Source: Viridibacillus sp050279675 (GTDB lineage Bacteria > Bacillota > Bacilli > Bacillales_A > Planococcaceae). Taken from it: 64,000 nt of DNA. The notes below the pieces were generated by a model that was given only the letters and a program-made list of their open reading frames with translations, did not search any database and was not told where the DNA came from. Within the stretch, counting starts at the first letter, position 1; each line of letters starts with the position of its first letter. Position numbers and translations under genes: made by a program. The stretch lies in NCBI RefSeq assembly GCF_050279675.1, contig NZ_JBNNUK010000017.1, forward strand, positions 14,953 through 78,952, in the 5' to 3' direction. Of this stretch, positions 1 to 8,633 are shown piece after piece.

Positions 1-162
1 TTGGTGAAGATATTCTAGTTCTTTTTCTTGTTTAAAACCCCAAAATAGCCCTACAAATAAATCATTATTAGAAGGTAAATATATATTTAAACCTTTTCCG
101 TCTTTATGTGTAATAGCCCTATCATGAGATGATTCATCAAAGTAAAAGTTGTAGATAGTCAT
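1..162 (-). CDS. DUF3800-like protein, N-terminal part only
   Basis: This is the first 54 codons of a gene that runs off the left edge. It starts with ATG, preceded by GGAGGTTA at a good distance. The N-terminus MTIYNFYFDESSHDRAIT resembles the opening strand of DUF3800 proteins, whose conserved Asp-Glu-Ser motif near the start is thought to be part of an RNase-H-like active site. The next gene on the strand ends about 210 bases upstream. With only 54 residues the family call is tentative. DUF3800 genes are common in mobile and defence-rich regions, which fits the AlbA_2 and DUF3883 neighbours. Confidence 0.5.
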   Translation of the reverse strand, partial: MTIYNFYFDESSHDRAITHKDGKGLNIYLPSNNDLFVGLFWGFKQEKELEYLHQ

Positions 163-374
163 TTTAACCTCCAAAGTAAAAAGTAATGCCCATTTATGGA
201 AACTACTTATATGTAATAAAGCGGTTACAGTCTGTATTAAAGTTTAAATTGTATCTCCTTCTCGCTTTTTCGCTTATTTAGCCTCCTCTAACAAAAACAA
301 TTTTGTTAAAAAGATTTTGTTAAAAAGACTAAATCGCGGAAAAGGTTTTCTTTTCCCTTCTCTATTAGCATATT

Positions 375-1721
375 TTACTCTTTTCCAGTAAACATTCTTA
401 ATATTCTTCCGGTCTTATCCGAATCAACTTGTAGTAATCGATTTAATGCATGAAAATATCTATAAAGTTCGTAAAGTAATTCAATTCCCTCAATAATATT
501 TCTGTTTAATACATTTCGCTCAAAGAATTTTCTGTTTTCCTGTATTTCTTTATTTGCTTCTTTTATGAAATCTAATTCATCCTCAAATTGGGGCTTTTTA
601 GGATTAAATACTCTACTGAAACAATTTTTTGTGAACAAAAGTTCCTCATAGTATTCAACTTTATTTATTCTAGTTTTCGTTAAAACCTTCATCAATTCAT
701 ACTGGTATCTTGAAAACCATAAGGTAATATTTTGATTTTCTACAGAGAGTAATCTACTAAACTCATTTACAATCTCAATTATTTCTGGGATGTCATTAAA
801 TAGAATATAATCTGAATCTCTATCGCCCCATCTTAATTTTTTTTCATTATTAAAGTGAGATTCTATAGCATATGGATATCGTTTAATTGTCCAATAGTCT
901 AAAAGTGATTCACGACACCTAACAGCATACTCCAAATTTTCTGATCCTTTAACAATCACTTCCATGGTAATATTGGTGAGATGACGATGCAATTGAATAA
1001 CGTCTTCCAACTTTTTTCGATTTGCCTGCGCAATGGAACGACGAATTACTCCTTTACTGCTAGCGAAATACCAAAGGAAAAGAATAAGAACAAATACAAC
1101 TAATGCAGAAATTTTTGTAAAGTGTTCCCATAAGAATGAACTTCCTTTAATCCATGGTTGTTCTTTGAAAATCAATAATTTTATATCTTTTGCCATATCA
1201 TTCGTAACTACTGTTAATAGTATTGCTAAAATTACTGGTAACCTAAACATACTGGCGTACATAGTTTTGATATTATCCAATATCGTAGAACTTACTATAA
1301 AATTTCTTAGTTCCTTTCTCCGATCGATAGAATACGAAATCCACCCAAATCGCATATTATAAGATAATTTATTAAAACTATATTGGATACGCACAAGCTT
1401 AACTAATAGCCATAACCGTTTCCTTTTAACTGCGTATTGTGTAAGTTTCGTATAAAAAAATTTGAAAACATAATTCAATCGGAACCAGAATAAGTCCCAA
1501 ATCAAAGCTACAAACAGTACCTCAATCCAATATATTGCAAACAGTCCAAACCACTGACCTGACCATTCCCAATTAGAATTCCAATTAATTACTATATGCC
1601 ATATTTCCTGTAATGTGTAAATATGAAAGATATAGAACATCCCAAGTATACATGTTAATAGAAATAGTAGGTCTATCAATAGGGTTTTTTCTACATTTAT
1701 AAAATTTATCCATCTTTCCAT
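375..1721 (-). CDS. Polytopic membrane protein, unknown function
   Basis: This 448-aa protein belongs to no family I recognise. Hydrophobic segments lie at about residues 12-36, 52-80, 155-178 and 205-226, so it probably has four membrane passes. A basic stretch (about 90-145) lies between passes two and three, and a long charged, helix-rich C-terminal half (about 230-448) is probably cytoplasmic. The second hydrophobic region is unusually rich in Trp and Phe. It stands alone: the repeated RNA-like element lies about 90 bases upstream and the SEC-C gene beyond it. The C-terminus contains no recognisable nuclease, ATPase or binding motif. A membrane effector role would fit the neighbourhood, but nothing in the sequence shows it. 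Confidence 0.7.
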   Translation of the reverse strand: MERWINFINVEKTLLIDLLFLLTCILGMFYIFHIYTLQEIWHIVINWNSNWEWSGQWFGLFAIYWIEVLFVALIWDLFWFRLNYVFKFFYTKLTQYAVKRKRLWLLVKLVRIQYSFNKLSYNMRFGWISYSIDRRKELRNFIVSSTILDNIKTMYASMFRLPVILAILLTVVTNDMAKDIKLLIFKEQPWIKGSSFLWEHFTKISALVVFVLILFLWYFASSKGVIRRSIAQANRKKLEDVIQLHRHLTNITMEVIVKGSENLEYAVRCRESLLDYWTIKRYPYAIESHFNNEKKLRWGDRDSDYILFNDIPEIIEIVNEFSRLLSVENQNITLWFSRYQYELMKVLTKTRINKVEYYEELLFTKNCFSRVFNPKKPQFEDELDFIKEANKEIQENRKFFERNVLNRNIIEGIELLYELYRYFHALNRLLQVDSDKTGRILRMFTGKE

Positions 1722-1807
1722 TTAGTTAATCAACCTCACGTTTATAGATTAATCTTGAATATCAATTTTATTAGAAATATATATGTAACGATAAAAAAGT
1801 AACAATA

Positions 1808-1893
1808 CATAAGAAAATCCCCTTCAAAACGAAGCGGATTTATAGTCTAGAAGATATAGGTAAGGATATCACTCCTTGATCTCCGGTAACTAC
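1808..1893 (-). ncRNA. Structured RNA-like element, copy A
   Basis: A second copy lies at 8634-8720. The first 37 bases match at 34 positions and the last 32 at 28, while the middle 17-18 bases differ. On the minus strand the element ends in a hairpin, GGATTT/AAATCC extended by CTTC/GAAG, followed by TTTTCTTA, so it looks like the terminated 3' end of a minus-strand transcript. A second small hairpin (AAGGA/TCCTT) is kept in both copies although its loop bases vary. It lies in the gap between the SEC-C gene and the membrane-protein gene. No clear promoter was found for this copy, so it may be a remnant. Confidence 0.4.
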
Positions 1894-2037
1894 ATCTTTT
1901 CTGAAAAATATGAATAGGTTTAATTTGTCTTGATAAAGGATATGGGAGTTCCTAAGTCTTGCAAATCCTTAATGCAATCGAATATATACAACAAAAAATA
2001 AATAACTCCAAATACTAATACAGTTGATAATGTCATC

Positions 2038-3714
2038 TTATTTCCCATGACATTTTTTGAATTTTTCCCCACTATTACAGGGGCACAAATCGTTTCTACC
2101 TACTTTGAGCTCTTTATTACCTATAACATATTTTCTTTCTCTCCAAGCAATATCTAATAATCCATTTTTCTCGTAAAAAAAAAGATTCCATTGTTTTTGA
2201 AGTATGCCTCCATATTTAATATTAGTTCTTCCGTCTATGTTATAGTCAACCATACATACTAAATTTTCATTCGAATGTAAAAGGTTCTTGTCCTTCCTTT
2301 TATCGTCTTTATACACATTCAAATAAATAGAATCTGCATCCATGGTTCCATGTTTTATTTTTGTTTTAGAGGAAGGGGGATTTTTTATTGTTTTAATCCA
2401 ATTAATAGACTCATTTATAATTTTTAAAAGTTCTTGCTTTTCTTCAATATTTCCAATATAAAGTCTAGCTTTTAGTCTCTTTCGACCTTCAAGACTAACA
2501 TCTTCAATTTCCTTAACATGGAATTGCTCTTTCTGATAATTAGGATACTTATAGTATTTTATTTGTGACATATTAACATCTTCGTCGGATGGATTGGCAA
2601 TTTGTATATCTCCACGTTTAATTATAGCTTCGATACATTTTGCCATATTAGTATAATCATTTAAGATAGAAATAATTTCAGATTTTTTAAATCTAACCCA
2701 AGATAAAAGTAACCGGTCATTTTCAAAATTAATAAAGTATCTTTCATAATCAGGATAAATATCATGTATTTGTACAGTAATTTCAAGCGCTGTTTGTATT
2801 AGAAAAGTTCGATCAGTGTCCGATACTTTAAAATTTATATTTAACTGTTTTTTTTCAATACTATTATCATTAATTCCCAAACAACTAATATCAGGTAGAC
2901 TTAATTTTAACCCCCAATAATTAAATGCTACATATTGGTTTGATAAGATACTATTTTGGTCAAGACTATCAGTGTGTTTTAGCAGAAATTCTGATAACCC
3001 CAAAAGGATTCCACTACAAGTGTCGTATACAGAATCAATAAGGTTATCAAATTGATAATAATATAGATTTTTCATCTGAACACTTTTCCCACTAGTATAC
3101 CTGAATCCAATACTTTTTCCTTCTTCCGTAGTTAATACAGCACCATGGTTAATTGAATTTCGGATATCGATATCCACATCTGCAGTTAAGTGTTCAAAAT
3201 TATTTTTATTTAATGCTTCACATAGGGGTTTTAACTTCTTCTGAACGCTATAATCTTTATCGGTGTATTGATCTAATATTAATATTATTGTTCTATATAA
3301 ATTAGTTAAACAACCTTCAACGATTGAAATGTAAGTTGGTAACCTATATAGTCGATTTTTTAGTTGATGATTCATGCTAATATCTGATAAATCATTTATT
3401 GTTTCTGTTACCTGTTTATACGTATCAAAGGCAATATAAAAATGTTCCAATATCTCACTATTAATATTTAATTTATCAGAATCTGTTGAAATTACTTTAT
3501 CTAATTCGGTCAATGTTTCACGATATACATTAGTGTCAAAATAATAAGAAGGAGCTTCATTTATAATAAACCAAGCTACGTAAAAAAACTCCTGAGAAGA
3601 TGTATTCCAATCTTGTTCAGTTTTTACCCTAAATTGTTCTTTAAATTTTTGCATATTTACTTTTGAATAATATCTCTCGACACAATACTCATAAAATGTA
3701 TTTATTGAATCCAA
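2038..3714 (-). CDS. SEC-C motif protein, unknown function
   Basis: This is a 558-aa soluble protein. Only the last 21 residues are recognisable: a SEC-C zinc-binding motif, GRNDLCPCNSGEKFKKCHG, with the CxC...CH ligand pattern also found at the C-terminus of SecA and in many plasmid and phage proteins. The rest is Asn/Lys/Asp-rich with no transmembrane segment and no ATPase or nuclease signature. The start appears to be TTG, preceded by AAAGGA. The AlbA_2 gene ends about 60 bases upstream and may share its transcript. SEC-C tails usually attach proteins to partners such as SecB or nucleic-acid factors; the function here is unknown. Confidence 0.75.
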   Translation of the reverse strand: MDSINTFYEYCVERYYSKVNMQKFKEQFRVKTEQDWNTSSQEFFYVAWFIINEAPSYYFDTNVYRETLTELDKVISTDSDKLNINSEILEHFYIAFDTYKQVTETINDLSDISMNHQLKNRLYRLPTYISIVEGCLTNLYRTIILILDQYTDKDYSVQKKLKPLCEALNKNNFEHLTADVDIDIRNSINHGAVLTTEEGKSIGFRYTSGKSVQMKNLYYYQFDNLIDSVYDTCSGILLGLSEFLLKHTDSLDQNSILSNQYVAFNYWGLKLSLPDISCLGINDNSIEKKQLNINFKVSDTDRTFLIQTALEITVQIHDIYPDYERYFINFENDRLLLSWVRFKKSEIISILNDYTNMAKCIEAIIKRGDIQIANPSDEDVNMSQIKYYKYPNYQKEQFHVKEIEDVSLEGRKRLKARLYIGNIEEKQELLKIINESINWIKTIKNPPSSKTKIKHGTMDADSIYLNVYKDDKRKDKNLLHSNENLVCMVDYNIDGRTNIKYGGILQKQWNLFFYEKNGLLDIAWRERKYVIGNKELKVGRNDLCPCNSGEKFKKCHGK

Positions 3715-3777
3715 TTCATTCGGTCCTTTCAGCCTACTTTTTAAAATGTAGCTTAAATTTATTTGGCGTTTCTTCTA

Positions 3778-4686
3778 CTATAATTCCCTTTGCATGTCCC
3801 TAACTTTCCATAGAAAATCCCCTTTAGCATATACATCGCAATTATCAACTGTAGTTGTGTATTCTTTCTCCGTCGTATCGATTAATGTTAATTGAAATTG
3901 AAATGTTTCATCAGCACATCCATATTCATCCATATTTAGTCGTAAGCAATCAGAAGAATTAAAACCAAACAGGAAATTCCCACATATTTCAGTCCTAGGA
4001 ACTAAATATAAGCGATAATCAGTCCCTAAAAATTCTTTCTCGTATCCAAATAAATAATGTTTTGAACGTACATTACTATCACTTAAGACCTCTAACAAGC
4101 CACTTTTAATAGTCATAGGGAAATCTGTTAAATTACGGAATGAACATTCTAGAAAAGCACAACCATTCTTAACATCGACAGCGCTTAAAATAGGTGTTAA
4201 AATACGCATCTCAAATGGCTGCTGTTTATAAAATCTCTCAAAATCACTTCTTAACGCAAAACCATTGCTGGTATTACGGCGAACAAAACAAGCACCAATA
4301 TGTAGTTTTCCGAATTGCTTTTTCATCATATAAGGCTGATGCATAGGTGATTTGATTTCTAGTACAGCGAGCAGTTGTTTCTGATATGAAATATAATGGA
4401 CCTCAGAATTAATAGTTGGCTCAATGTTTTCAAAGAAGAGTTGGTGGAATGTAGAAGGATCGACGCAGTGATGTTCTTCAATCCCATGAATTATACAAGT
4501 CCCTCTTTCATTTTGTTTGACACCCATTACAATATAACGAGAACCATCAACTAGAGCATTAGCCATACCTATTACATCTTTTAAAAGTTCCTCATATTGT
4601 TCTTTACGATATATTGTTTTTTTAAAATCTAAGTAGTCTGTTTCTTTTTTATGTACAAGTAATGATTCCAATAGATCGAGATTCAT
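3778..4686 (-). CDS. Schlafen-type AlbA_2 ATP-binding domain protein
   Basis: This 302-aa protein has an N-terminal AlbA_2 (divergent AAA_4/Schlafen) domain over about residues 8-150. The landmarks are ETDYLDFKK near residue 16, the DVIGMANA helix, a YIVMGVK strand and FVRRNTSN near residue 136. The family is found in transcription regulators and in several phage-defence proteins. The C-terminal half (about 155-302) is beta-rich and contains no familiar motif. The start is supported by AAAGGAGACTG before ATG. The gene may share a transcript with the SEC-C gene. A regulator or defence component are both possible; the family is secure, the role is not. Confidence 0.8.
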   Translation of the reverse strand: MNLDLLESLLVHKKETDYLDFKKTIYRKEQYEELLKDVIGMANALVDGSRYIVMGVKQNERGTCIIHGIEEHHCVDPSTFHQLFFENIEPTINSEVHYISYQKQLLAVLEIKSPMHQPYMMKKQFGKLHIGACFVRRNTSNGFALRSDFERFYKQQPFEMRILTPILSAVDVKNGCAFLECSFRNLTDFPMTIKSGLLEVLSDSNVRSKHYLFGYEKEFLGTDYRLYLVPRTEICGNFLFGFNSSDCLRLNMDEYGCADETFQFQLTLIDTTEKEYTTTVDNCDVYAKGDFLWKVRDMQREL

Positions 4687-4824
4687 GTTCAGTCTCCTTT
4701 GGTTTTTGTATTAAATATTTTAACATTAGATAAATAGTAATTACCAATTTAAAATAATTACCAATTAATACACTACCTATTTACCATTTTATTGTCTCCT
4801 TTTATTTGAAGAGTCGATTATTAA

Positions 4825-4965
4825 AATAAGAATGCTGAGCTGGCATCGATTTTCGATAATGGACTTAGTCTGCTATCTGATAAAAATGACAATGTACTTG
4901 GCAAACCATTAATCATTTTAAAGCGAAGTAAATCACATAACAAAAATAAAAGGTACCTAATATAA
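4825..4965 (+). pseudogene. Possible C-terminal remnant of an unknown gene
   Basis: A 46-codon open stretch begins directly after a stop codon, has no start codon or ribosome site, and reads like protein (NAELASIFDNGLSLLSDK and onward, ending KNKRYLI). It runs into the hairpin at 4949-4976, as a genuine 3' end would. The family is not recognised. It may be chance, but it lies next to the truncated DUF3883 gene and fits a picture of local decay. Confidence 0.2.
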
Positions 4966-4976
4966 TAGGAACCTTT
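4949..4976. terminator. Hairpin, AAAGGTxCCTA / TAGGxACCTTT
   Basis: An imperfect inverted repeat with a short AT loop, flanked by A-rich sequence on the left and TTTCAAT on the right. It sits between the plus-strand remnant and the minus-strand DUF3883 remnant and could end either. The U-tract is weak on both strands. Confidence 0.45.
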
Positions 4977-4985
4977 CAATAACTT

Positions 4986-5291
4986 CTAATTTTTTTCAAA
5001 ACTACATTTAAAGAGAACTGGTCTTTTATTTATAAGATTCCCTTTTGACGAACCTTCAAATGGAATAATGACATCAAAAAACCTCTGCTTTTCAAATCCA
5101 ACATATTCAACAAACGCTAAATAATATTTCTCGCGTTTCTCCATTCCAACATTCAATTCTCGTTCAGTTAAAAAGAAATCAAATGTTCTTTTTCCACTTA
5201 ATGAACTTCCCTTTACCTCAATAAACTTTTCTACAAGATCTCCATTTAGGTCAATATCAACACTTTCAATATCGTACCTCCCCGTCCCCCT
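4986..5291 (-). pseudogene. DUF3883 domain fragment, 5' truncated
   Basis: An open stretch of about 100 codons encodes a DUF3883-like C-terminus. GRYDIESVD is followed by KFIEVKGSS, the E-x-K of the nuclease-like fold, then FFLTERE and YYLAFVEY. DUF3883 normally forms the C-terminal end of much larger ATPase or helicase proteins in restriction and defence systems. Here a TAG lies five codons before the domain, there is no start codon or ribosome site, and upstream comes the pyrimidine-rich stretch at 5.34-5.64 kb. The gene has therefore lost its N-terminal part. The reading frame within the fragment is intact, suggesting recent truncation. Confidence 0.65.
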
Positions 5292-5319
5292 CTATACCCT
5301 TCCTAAAATATCCTATAAA

Positions 5320-5700
5320 TAATAGATGGTTAGGTGGTTGATGTACTGGACTATAGACGTGATCTCACTTATTCCATTTCATTTCTTTTCTTTCTTTGTT
5401 TGCGTTCATTCTCTTTCTTTCATTCATTCTGTTGTCCTTTCCCTTACTGTTGCCTCACTGGCCTTCTGTGCTGTTCAATTCCATTTTCTTTTCCCCGTTC
5501 TATCCCTTTTCGGCTGCATAGCCTTGCTATGGCCCTTATATTGCCTACATATATATCTATATTTCTATATAGCCTTATGTATTGGCCTATAATATATTCC
5601 TTACTTTTCATTGATATATTTGATTGACGTTAAGGTCTTGCTGTTGTTGGCCCTGTTACTGTCAATCATATCTGTTAACAATTGATTGGTGAATTTTTAT
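5320..5700. other. Strand-asymmetric pyrimidine-rich segment, no gene
   Basis: From about 5345 to 5640 the plus strand is very rich in T and C, with runs such as TTTCTTTTCTTTCTTTG, so the minus strand is a long purine tract. Two overlapping plus-strand reading frames cross it, but both encode low-complexity Phe/Ser/Cys/Leu sequence without a ribosome site, so I do not call a protein. It lies just beyond the break in the DUF3883 remnant. The compositional jump suggests foreign DNA or a structural role. Confidence 0.45.
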
Positions 5701-5731
5701 AGGGAATCTAGGAAAATAGGTAATTTAAGGG

Positions 5732-5737
5732 TATAAT
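5732..5737 (+). promoter_or_regulatory. Candidate -10 box of a small-peptide transcript
   Basis: A perfect TATAAT lies 92 bases before the 71-aa reading frame. The best -35 at 17 bases is poor, so an activator may be needed. The leader that follows (about 5750-5815) can fold, with GGTGGCTT/AAGCCATC and GGGTG/CACCC arms. Confidence 0.35.
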
Positions 5738-5828
5738 ATAAGTACTATACGGGGTGGTGGCTTGAACGTAAGCCATCATCTGATGTGTTTAAACATGGCC
5801 TCACCCTTAAAAAAAAGGATGGGATACT

Positions 5829-6044
5829 ATGGAAAAATTTAATGGATTATTGTTGGTTAGTGTACTTTTGATTTTCGGGGTCACTGTAATGGGTGTTAGT
5901 GGAAACTTGGGTTCACTTAGTGATGTTCTAGCTTCACTTAGTGATGTACTAGACTCATTTAATGGGATTATACAATCGCTTGGTGAGTCAGCGGGGCCAT
6001 TCAGCATATCAATATATACCGTTTTCCGTAAGGAACGTAAATAG
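5829..6044 (+). CDS. Small hydrophobic protein with internal repeat
   Basis: This 71-aa protein starts at ATG after AAGGATGGGATACT. Residues 5-27 form one hydrophobic segment that could be a signal peptide or membrane anchor. It is followed by an internal repeat, LGSLSDVLASLSDVLDS, and a short basic tail ending FRKERK. It is the first of two small frames between a TATAAT box at 5732 and a terminator at 6295. The family is not recognised. The minus-strand frame over the same bases lacks a ribosome site and is probably spurious. A secreted peptide or small membrane protein is possible. Confidence 0.45.
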   Translation: MEKFNGLLLVSVLLIFGVTVMGVSGNLGSLSDVLASLSDVLDSFNGIIQSLGESAGPFSISIYTVFRKERK

Positions 6045-6145
6045 AGGTACATAGGAAATCCCCCATTCTTTGGGGGAGATAGTTCCTTACCTACAAATTC
6101 AGATCCAATTTAAAATTAAAAATAAAGTGAAGGGGGGGTGTTGCC

Positions 6146-6214
6146 ATGACAAAAACAAAATCTATTATTCGAGAATCTATTATTCGAGATCCATTTAACA
6201 GATTGCCAATCTAA
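6146..6214 (+). CDS. 22-aa peptide with duplicated motif
   Basis: A very short frame is preceded by an exceptionally strong purine-rich ribosome site (GAAGGGGGGG, then seven bases to ATG). The peptide begins MTKTKSIIRESIIRDPF; the doubled SIIRE/SIIRD comes from a 14-bp direct repeat in the DNA. It lacks a signal sequence. It is the last frame before the terminator at 6295 and ends 244 bases before the resolvase start. It could be a leader peptide, a signal precursor or a ribosome-binding decoy. Confidence 0.35.
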   Translation: MTKTKSIIRESIIRDPFNRLPI

Positions 6215-6294
6215 TATGTAAAAATCCTAGAATAAAGAATGATCGTTTCATCTTTTCTAGGTAACCCATAGTATCCCATAACCTTTTGTATAGT

Positions 6295-6326
6295 CCCCTT
6301 CCTTTTTAAGGTTGGGGTTTTTATTT
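6295..6326 (+). terminator. Intrinsic terminator after the peptide transcript
   Basis: CCCC..CCTT pairs with AAGG..GGGG and is followed by TTTTTATTTT, a plus-strand Rho-independent terminator. It separates the small-peptide unit from the resolvase gene. A CCTAGAA/TTCTAGG inverted repeat lies just upstream. Confidence 0.7.
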
Positions 6327-6335
6327 TCTCTGATA

Positions 6336-6445
6336 ACACAAAAAGTATCAAAAAGTTGACACTTGTTGACACTACATAAAAAGCCCTGTATTATAGGATT
6401 AAGATAGCATCAAAAAGTCGTATCAAATAGAATCTATAAAAAAAG
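6336..6445 (+). promoter_or_regulatory. Candidate resolvase-binding (res-like) region
   Basis: Between the terminator and the resolvase start are repeated motifs: TTGACAC twice in succession near 6356 and 6367, and TCAAAAAGT twice (near 6348 and 6411). Serine resolvases usually bind subsites directly upstream of their own gene, and the position fits. No clear three-site res layout could be drawn by eye. Confidence 0.35.
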
Positions 6446-6457
6446 GGGTAATGCATA

Positions 6458-7048
6458 ATGCTTTATGGCTATGCAAGGGTATCAACTAATAAACAAGAAT
6501 TGGACATTCAAATAAAGGCTTTAAAAGAGGCTGGCGCTACTAAAATTTATAAAGAAAAGATCAGTGGGGCTAAAACTAACAAAAAAGAATTAAACAACTT
6601 ACTAGACACTATTAAAGCTGGTGATACGTTAATCGTCACAAAGGCTGACCGTATAGCACGTTCTTTATCTCAACTAGAAAAGGTGGTCACTGATCTTACT
6701 AATAGAGGTGTAGCAGTTCATATTCTAAATATGGATATCTTTACAGCCGTAAACATGGAAAATCCTATGACTAAGCTATTATTCAATGTGTTAGGGGCAT
6801 TTGCTGAGTTTGAAAGAGATATGATTTTAGAACGTACTCAGGAAGGTATTAAAAACGCTAAAGACAATGGTGTTAAGTTTGGTAGGAAGTCAAAAAAATA
6901 CGTTATAGAGGGAGCTTTGTTACACGCTATTGAACAGGTTGAAGCTGGTACAATGTCACAGCCTGAGGGGGCTGAATTTGCTGGGTGTAGTGTTGCTACA
7001 TTCAAAAGACGATTAAAAGAATATAGAGAACAACAGGCAACACTTTAA
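6458..7048 (+). CDS. Serine recombinase of the resolvase/invertase family
   Basis: This 196-aa protein is complete. It begins MLYGYARVSTNKQELDIQ with the catalytic serine in the YARVS motif, has the conserved arginines in TKADRIARSLSQL, then a GAFAEFERDMILERTQEG E-helix region and a C-terminal helix-turn-helix (about 150-190, SQPEGAEFAGCSVATFKRRL). Length and order match Tn3-type resolvases and plasmid multimer-resolution proteins. The start has AAAAGGGG nine bases upstream. No transposase or terminal inverted repeat is visible nearby, so a plasmid-dimer resolution role or a remnant of a lost transposon are both possible. It is one of only a few plus-strand genes in the window. Confidence 0.92.
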   Translation: MLYGYARVSTNKQELDIQIKALKEAGATKIYKEKISGAKTNKKELNNLLDTIKAGDTLIVTKADRIARSLSQLEKVVTDLTNRGVAVHILNMDIFTAVNMENPMTKLLFNVLGAFAEFERDMILERTQEGIKNAKDNGVKFGRKSKKYVIEGALLHAIEQVEAGTMSQPEGAEFAGCSVATFKRRLKEYREQQATL

Positions 7049-7211
7049 AAGTCGTCTTTTTTATTTACTGTAGATTGTGTGTAAAAAAGTTACGGGAGGG
7101 GCTGTGTAAAAGAGGCATACAAGCGATATTTCGCACATTGGGGCATACCTCTAAACAACTATAAATCCAGTAACCACGTGATTTATGTACTTTAGAATGG
7201 TTGTGCATGAC

Positions 7212-7730
7212 TTAATTAAAGTCCTTATTATCCTTTATATCTTCGACCTTTAAATGATTATTAAAATGTACCATCTCACCATTCTTTATATCCCTAATTT
7301 CAATAGTTCACTTGTCACGTACATTGGAATAGGTATACTCTGTTACATCACGTAAAATCCTCTTCACTTCTTCATCAGTGAAAGTATGTATTACTTTACG
7401 TACCTCTTTTAAATTTTTAATTCTCCTTATAGGGTTATTTGGTTCATCAATAAATTCTTCTTCAACTAAATCATAAAAGAATACTCTGAGTGTGGCTATA
7501 CTGCCGTTAATCGTAATAGCTTTCTCTTTTCCTAACTGCTGACAATAACGAATATACTGTTTAATATGTATTGGCTTAACTTCTTCAAATTCAGTAATAT
7601 TAAACTTTTCAGCCATATAGTTACGCCAACGGTTTAAACGATATTTACAGAGTGATACGTATTCCTTTTTACGTTCCTGTACTTTTTGGTTTAATTCAAA
7701 GTCCTCTATCAGTTCAATGATTTCAGCCAA
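7212..7730 (-). pseudogene. Decayed tyrosine recombinase/integrase
   Basis: The first 140 codons (TTG start after AAGGGAG) encode an intact SAM-like core-binding domain of a phage-type integrase, ending in TFTDEEVKRILRDV, where the catalytic domain should begin. The frame stops at 7308. Just beyond, another frame encodes TSELLKLGI, which looks like the start of the catalytic-arginine helix region, and a third encodes RDIKNGEMVHFNNHLKVEDI before a stop at 7212. The Arg, His-x-x-Arg and Tyr catalytic residues are all missing. This is an integrase broken by an internal deletion and frameshifts. Confidence 0.7.
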
Positions 7731-7741
7731 ACAAAAAACTC

Positions 7742-8332
7742 CCTTCTACTTAGTTTTATTGAAACTAAATAAAAGAGAGTTTAAATTAACATATAAATAG
7801 TTGTACGTTAGAAGTGATATCAATAGCTAAGAACACCCAATAAACATTGAAATACCAACATTTATAGCGTATCAATAACCTCGCTTACTAATGACACGTG
7901 CCACGATTATCAAATACAAAGGGGAAACAATTCTAAGGACTTCGATCATTGTTAAAGTTTTTTTATGCATACCTGTTTTCTGTGAGTTTGATGTGCTTAT
8001 GGATGTATTCTAATGGTTGCTATTACAGCAGCCATTTTATATTGGTAATTTTTTAAGACTAGGCAGGTGCACCTGTCGCAGAGGGGGAAACATGGAAAAT
8101 TCTTTTTTGGATAGTGTATAAAAAATAATTTTCTTGGCAATGCAAAAGCAGGTTTAAATTCATTTTTTTTGCAAATAATATCTATATAAAGGGAAATTTC
8201 AAACCCTTCTAACTATCAGGCAAGATACTAATGTTCAAGATATATTTATTATGACTAAAACCAACTCAAAGTTATATTTTACAACAAAACTATCAATGAT
8301 ATAAAAATTCAAAAAGAATGGAGGAGATGAAC
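7742..8332. other. Intergenic stretch with no convincing gene
   Basis: Visible items are a GGTTGCTATTACAGCAGCC hairpin near 8015, a CAGGTGCACCTG palindrome near 8065, and a nine-codon frame at about 8092 preceded by AGAGGGGG. The right end forms the leader of the 37-aa peptide gene. Nothing else stands out. Confidence 0.4.
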
Positions 8333-8446
8333 ATGAGAAAATGGATGGAAAAAGTAAAACAAATATCAATGAAGGTATATGGATATATGAAATTTATGGC
8401 TACAGTTGTTACTTTATACATGTTTTTTGCAACTGTTTTAATTTAA
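8333..8446 (+). CDS. 37-aa basic-hydrophobic peptide
   Basis: ATG follows GGAGGAGATGAAC, a near-perfect ribosome site. The peptide has a basic N-terminus (MRKWMEKVKQISMK), then about 17 hydrophobic residues (FMATVVTLYMFFATVLI) ending right at the stop codon. This shape matches type I toxin peptides, or a signal-like precursor. About 190 bases downstream a minus-strand structured RNA converges on it, which would suit an antisense-controlled toxin as in B. subtilis txpA/ratA or bsrG. There is no sequence similarity to those toxins, so the function is inferred from layout only. Confidence 0.45.
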   Translation: MRKWMEKVKQISMKVYGYMKFMATVVTLYMFFATVLI

Positions 8447-8633
8447 TAGATTATAAATCTATTAATTTGTATTTTAAAGGACCTTTCAAGTCGTTTGGAT
8501 GTAGGTATGTAGGTCGGATATCAATGTCGTATTTATTCTAAGACGCCTTAGAAGGGTTAATTTTATGTATTAACTAGAGAAAAATTAAAACACTATAGCA
8601 CAAGTATTTTTGTATTATTTAATTATGTGAAAC

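Noticed and set aside
5326..5627. Two overlapping plus-strand frames rich in Phe, Ser, Cys and Leu
   Set aside because: Low-complexity sequence caused by the pyrimidine tract, with no ribosome site and no domain.
5807..6052. Minus-strand 81-aa frame opposite the 71-aa protein
   Set aside because: No ribosome site. The plus-strand frame has an upstream TATAAT box and a ribosome site.
8341..8541. Plus-strand 66-aa frame near the 37-aa peptide
   Set aside because: The ribosome site at 8321-8328 serves the ATG at 8333 in another frame, and the 66-aa frame is a shadow.
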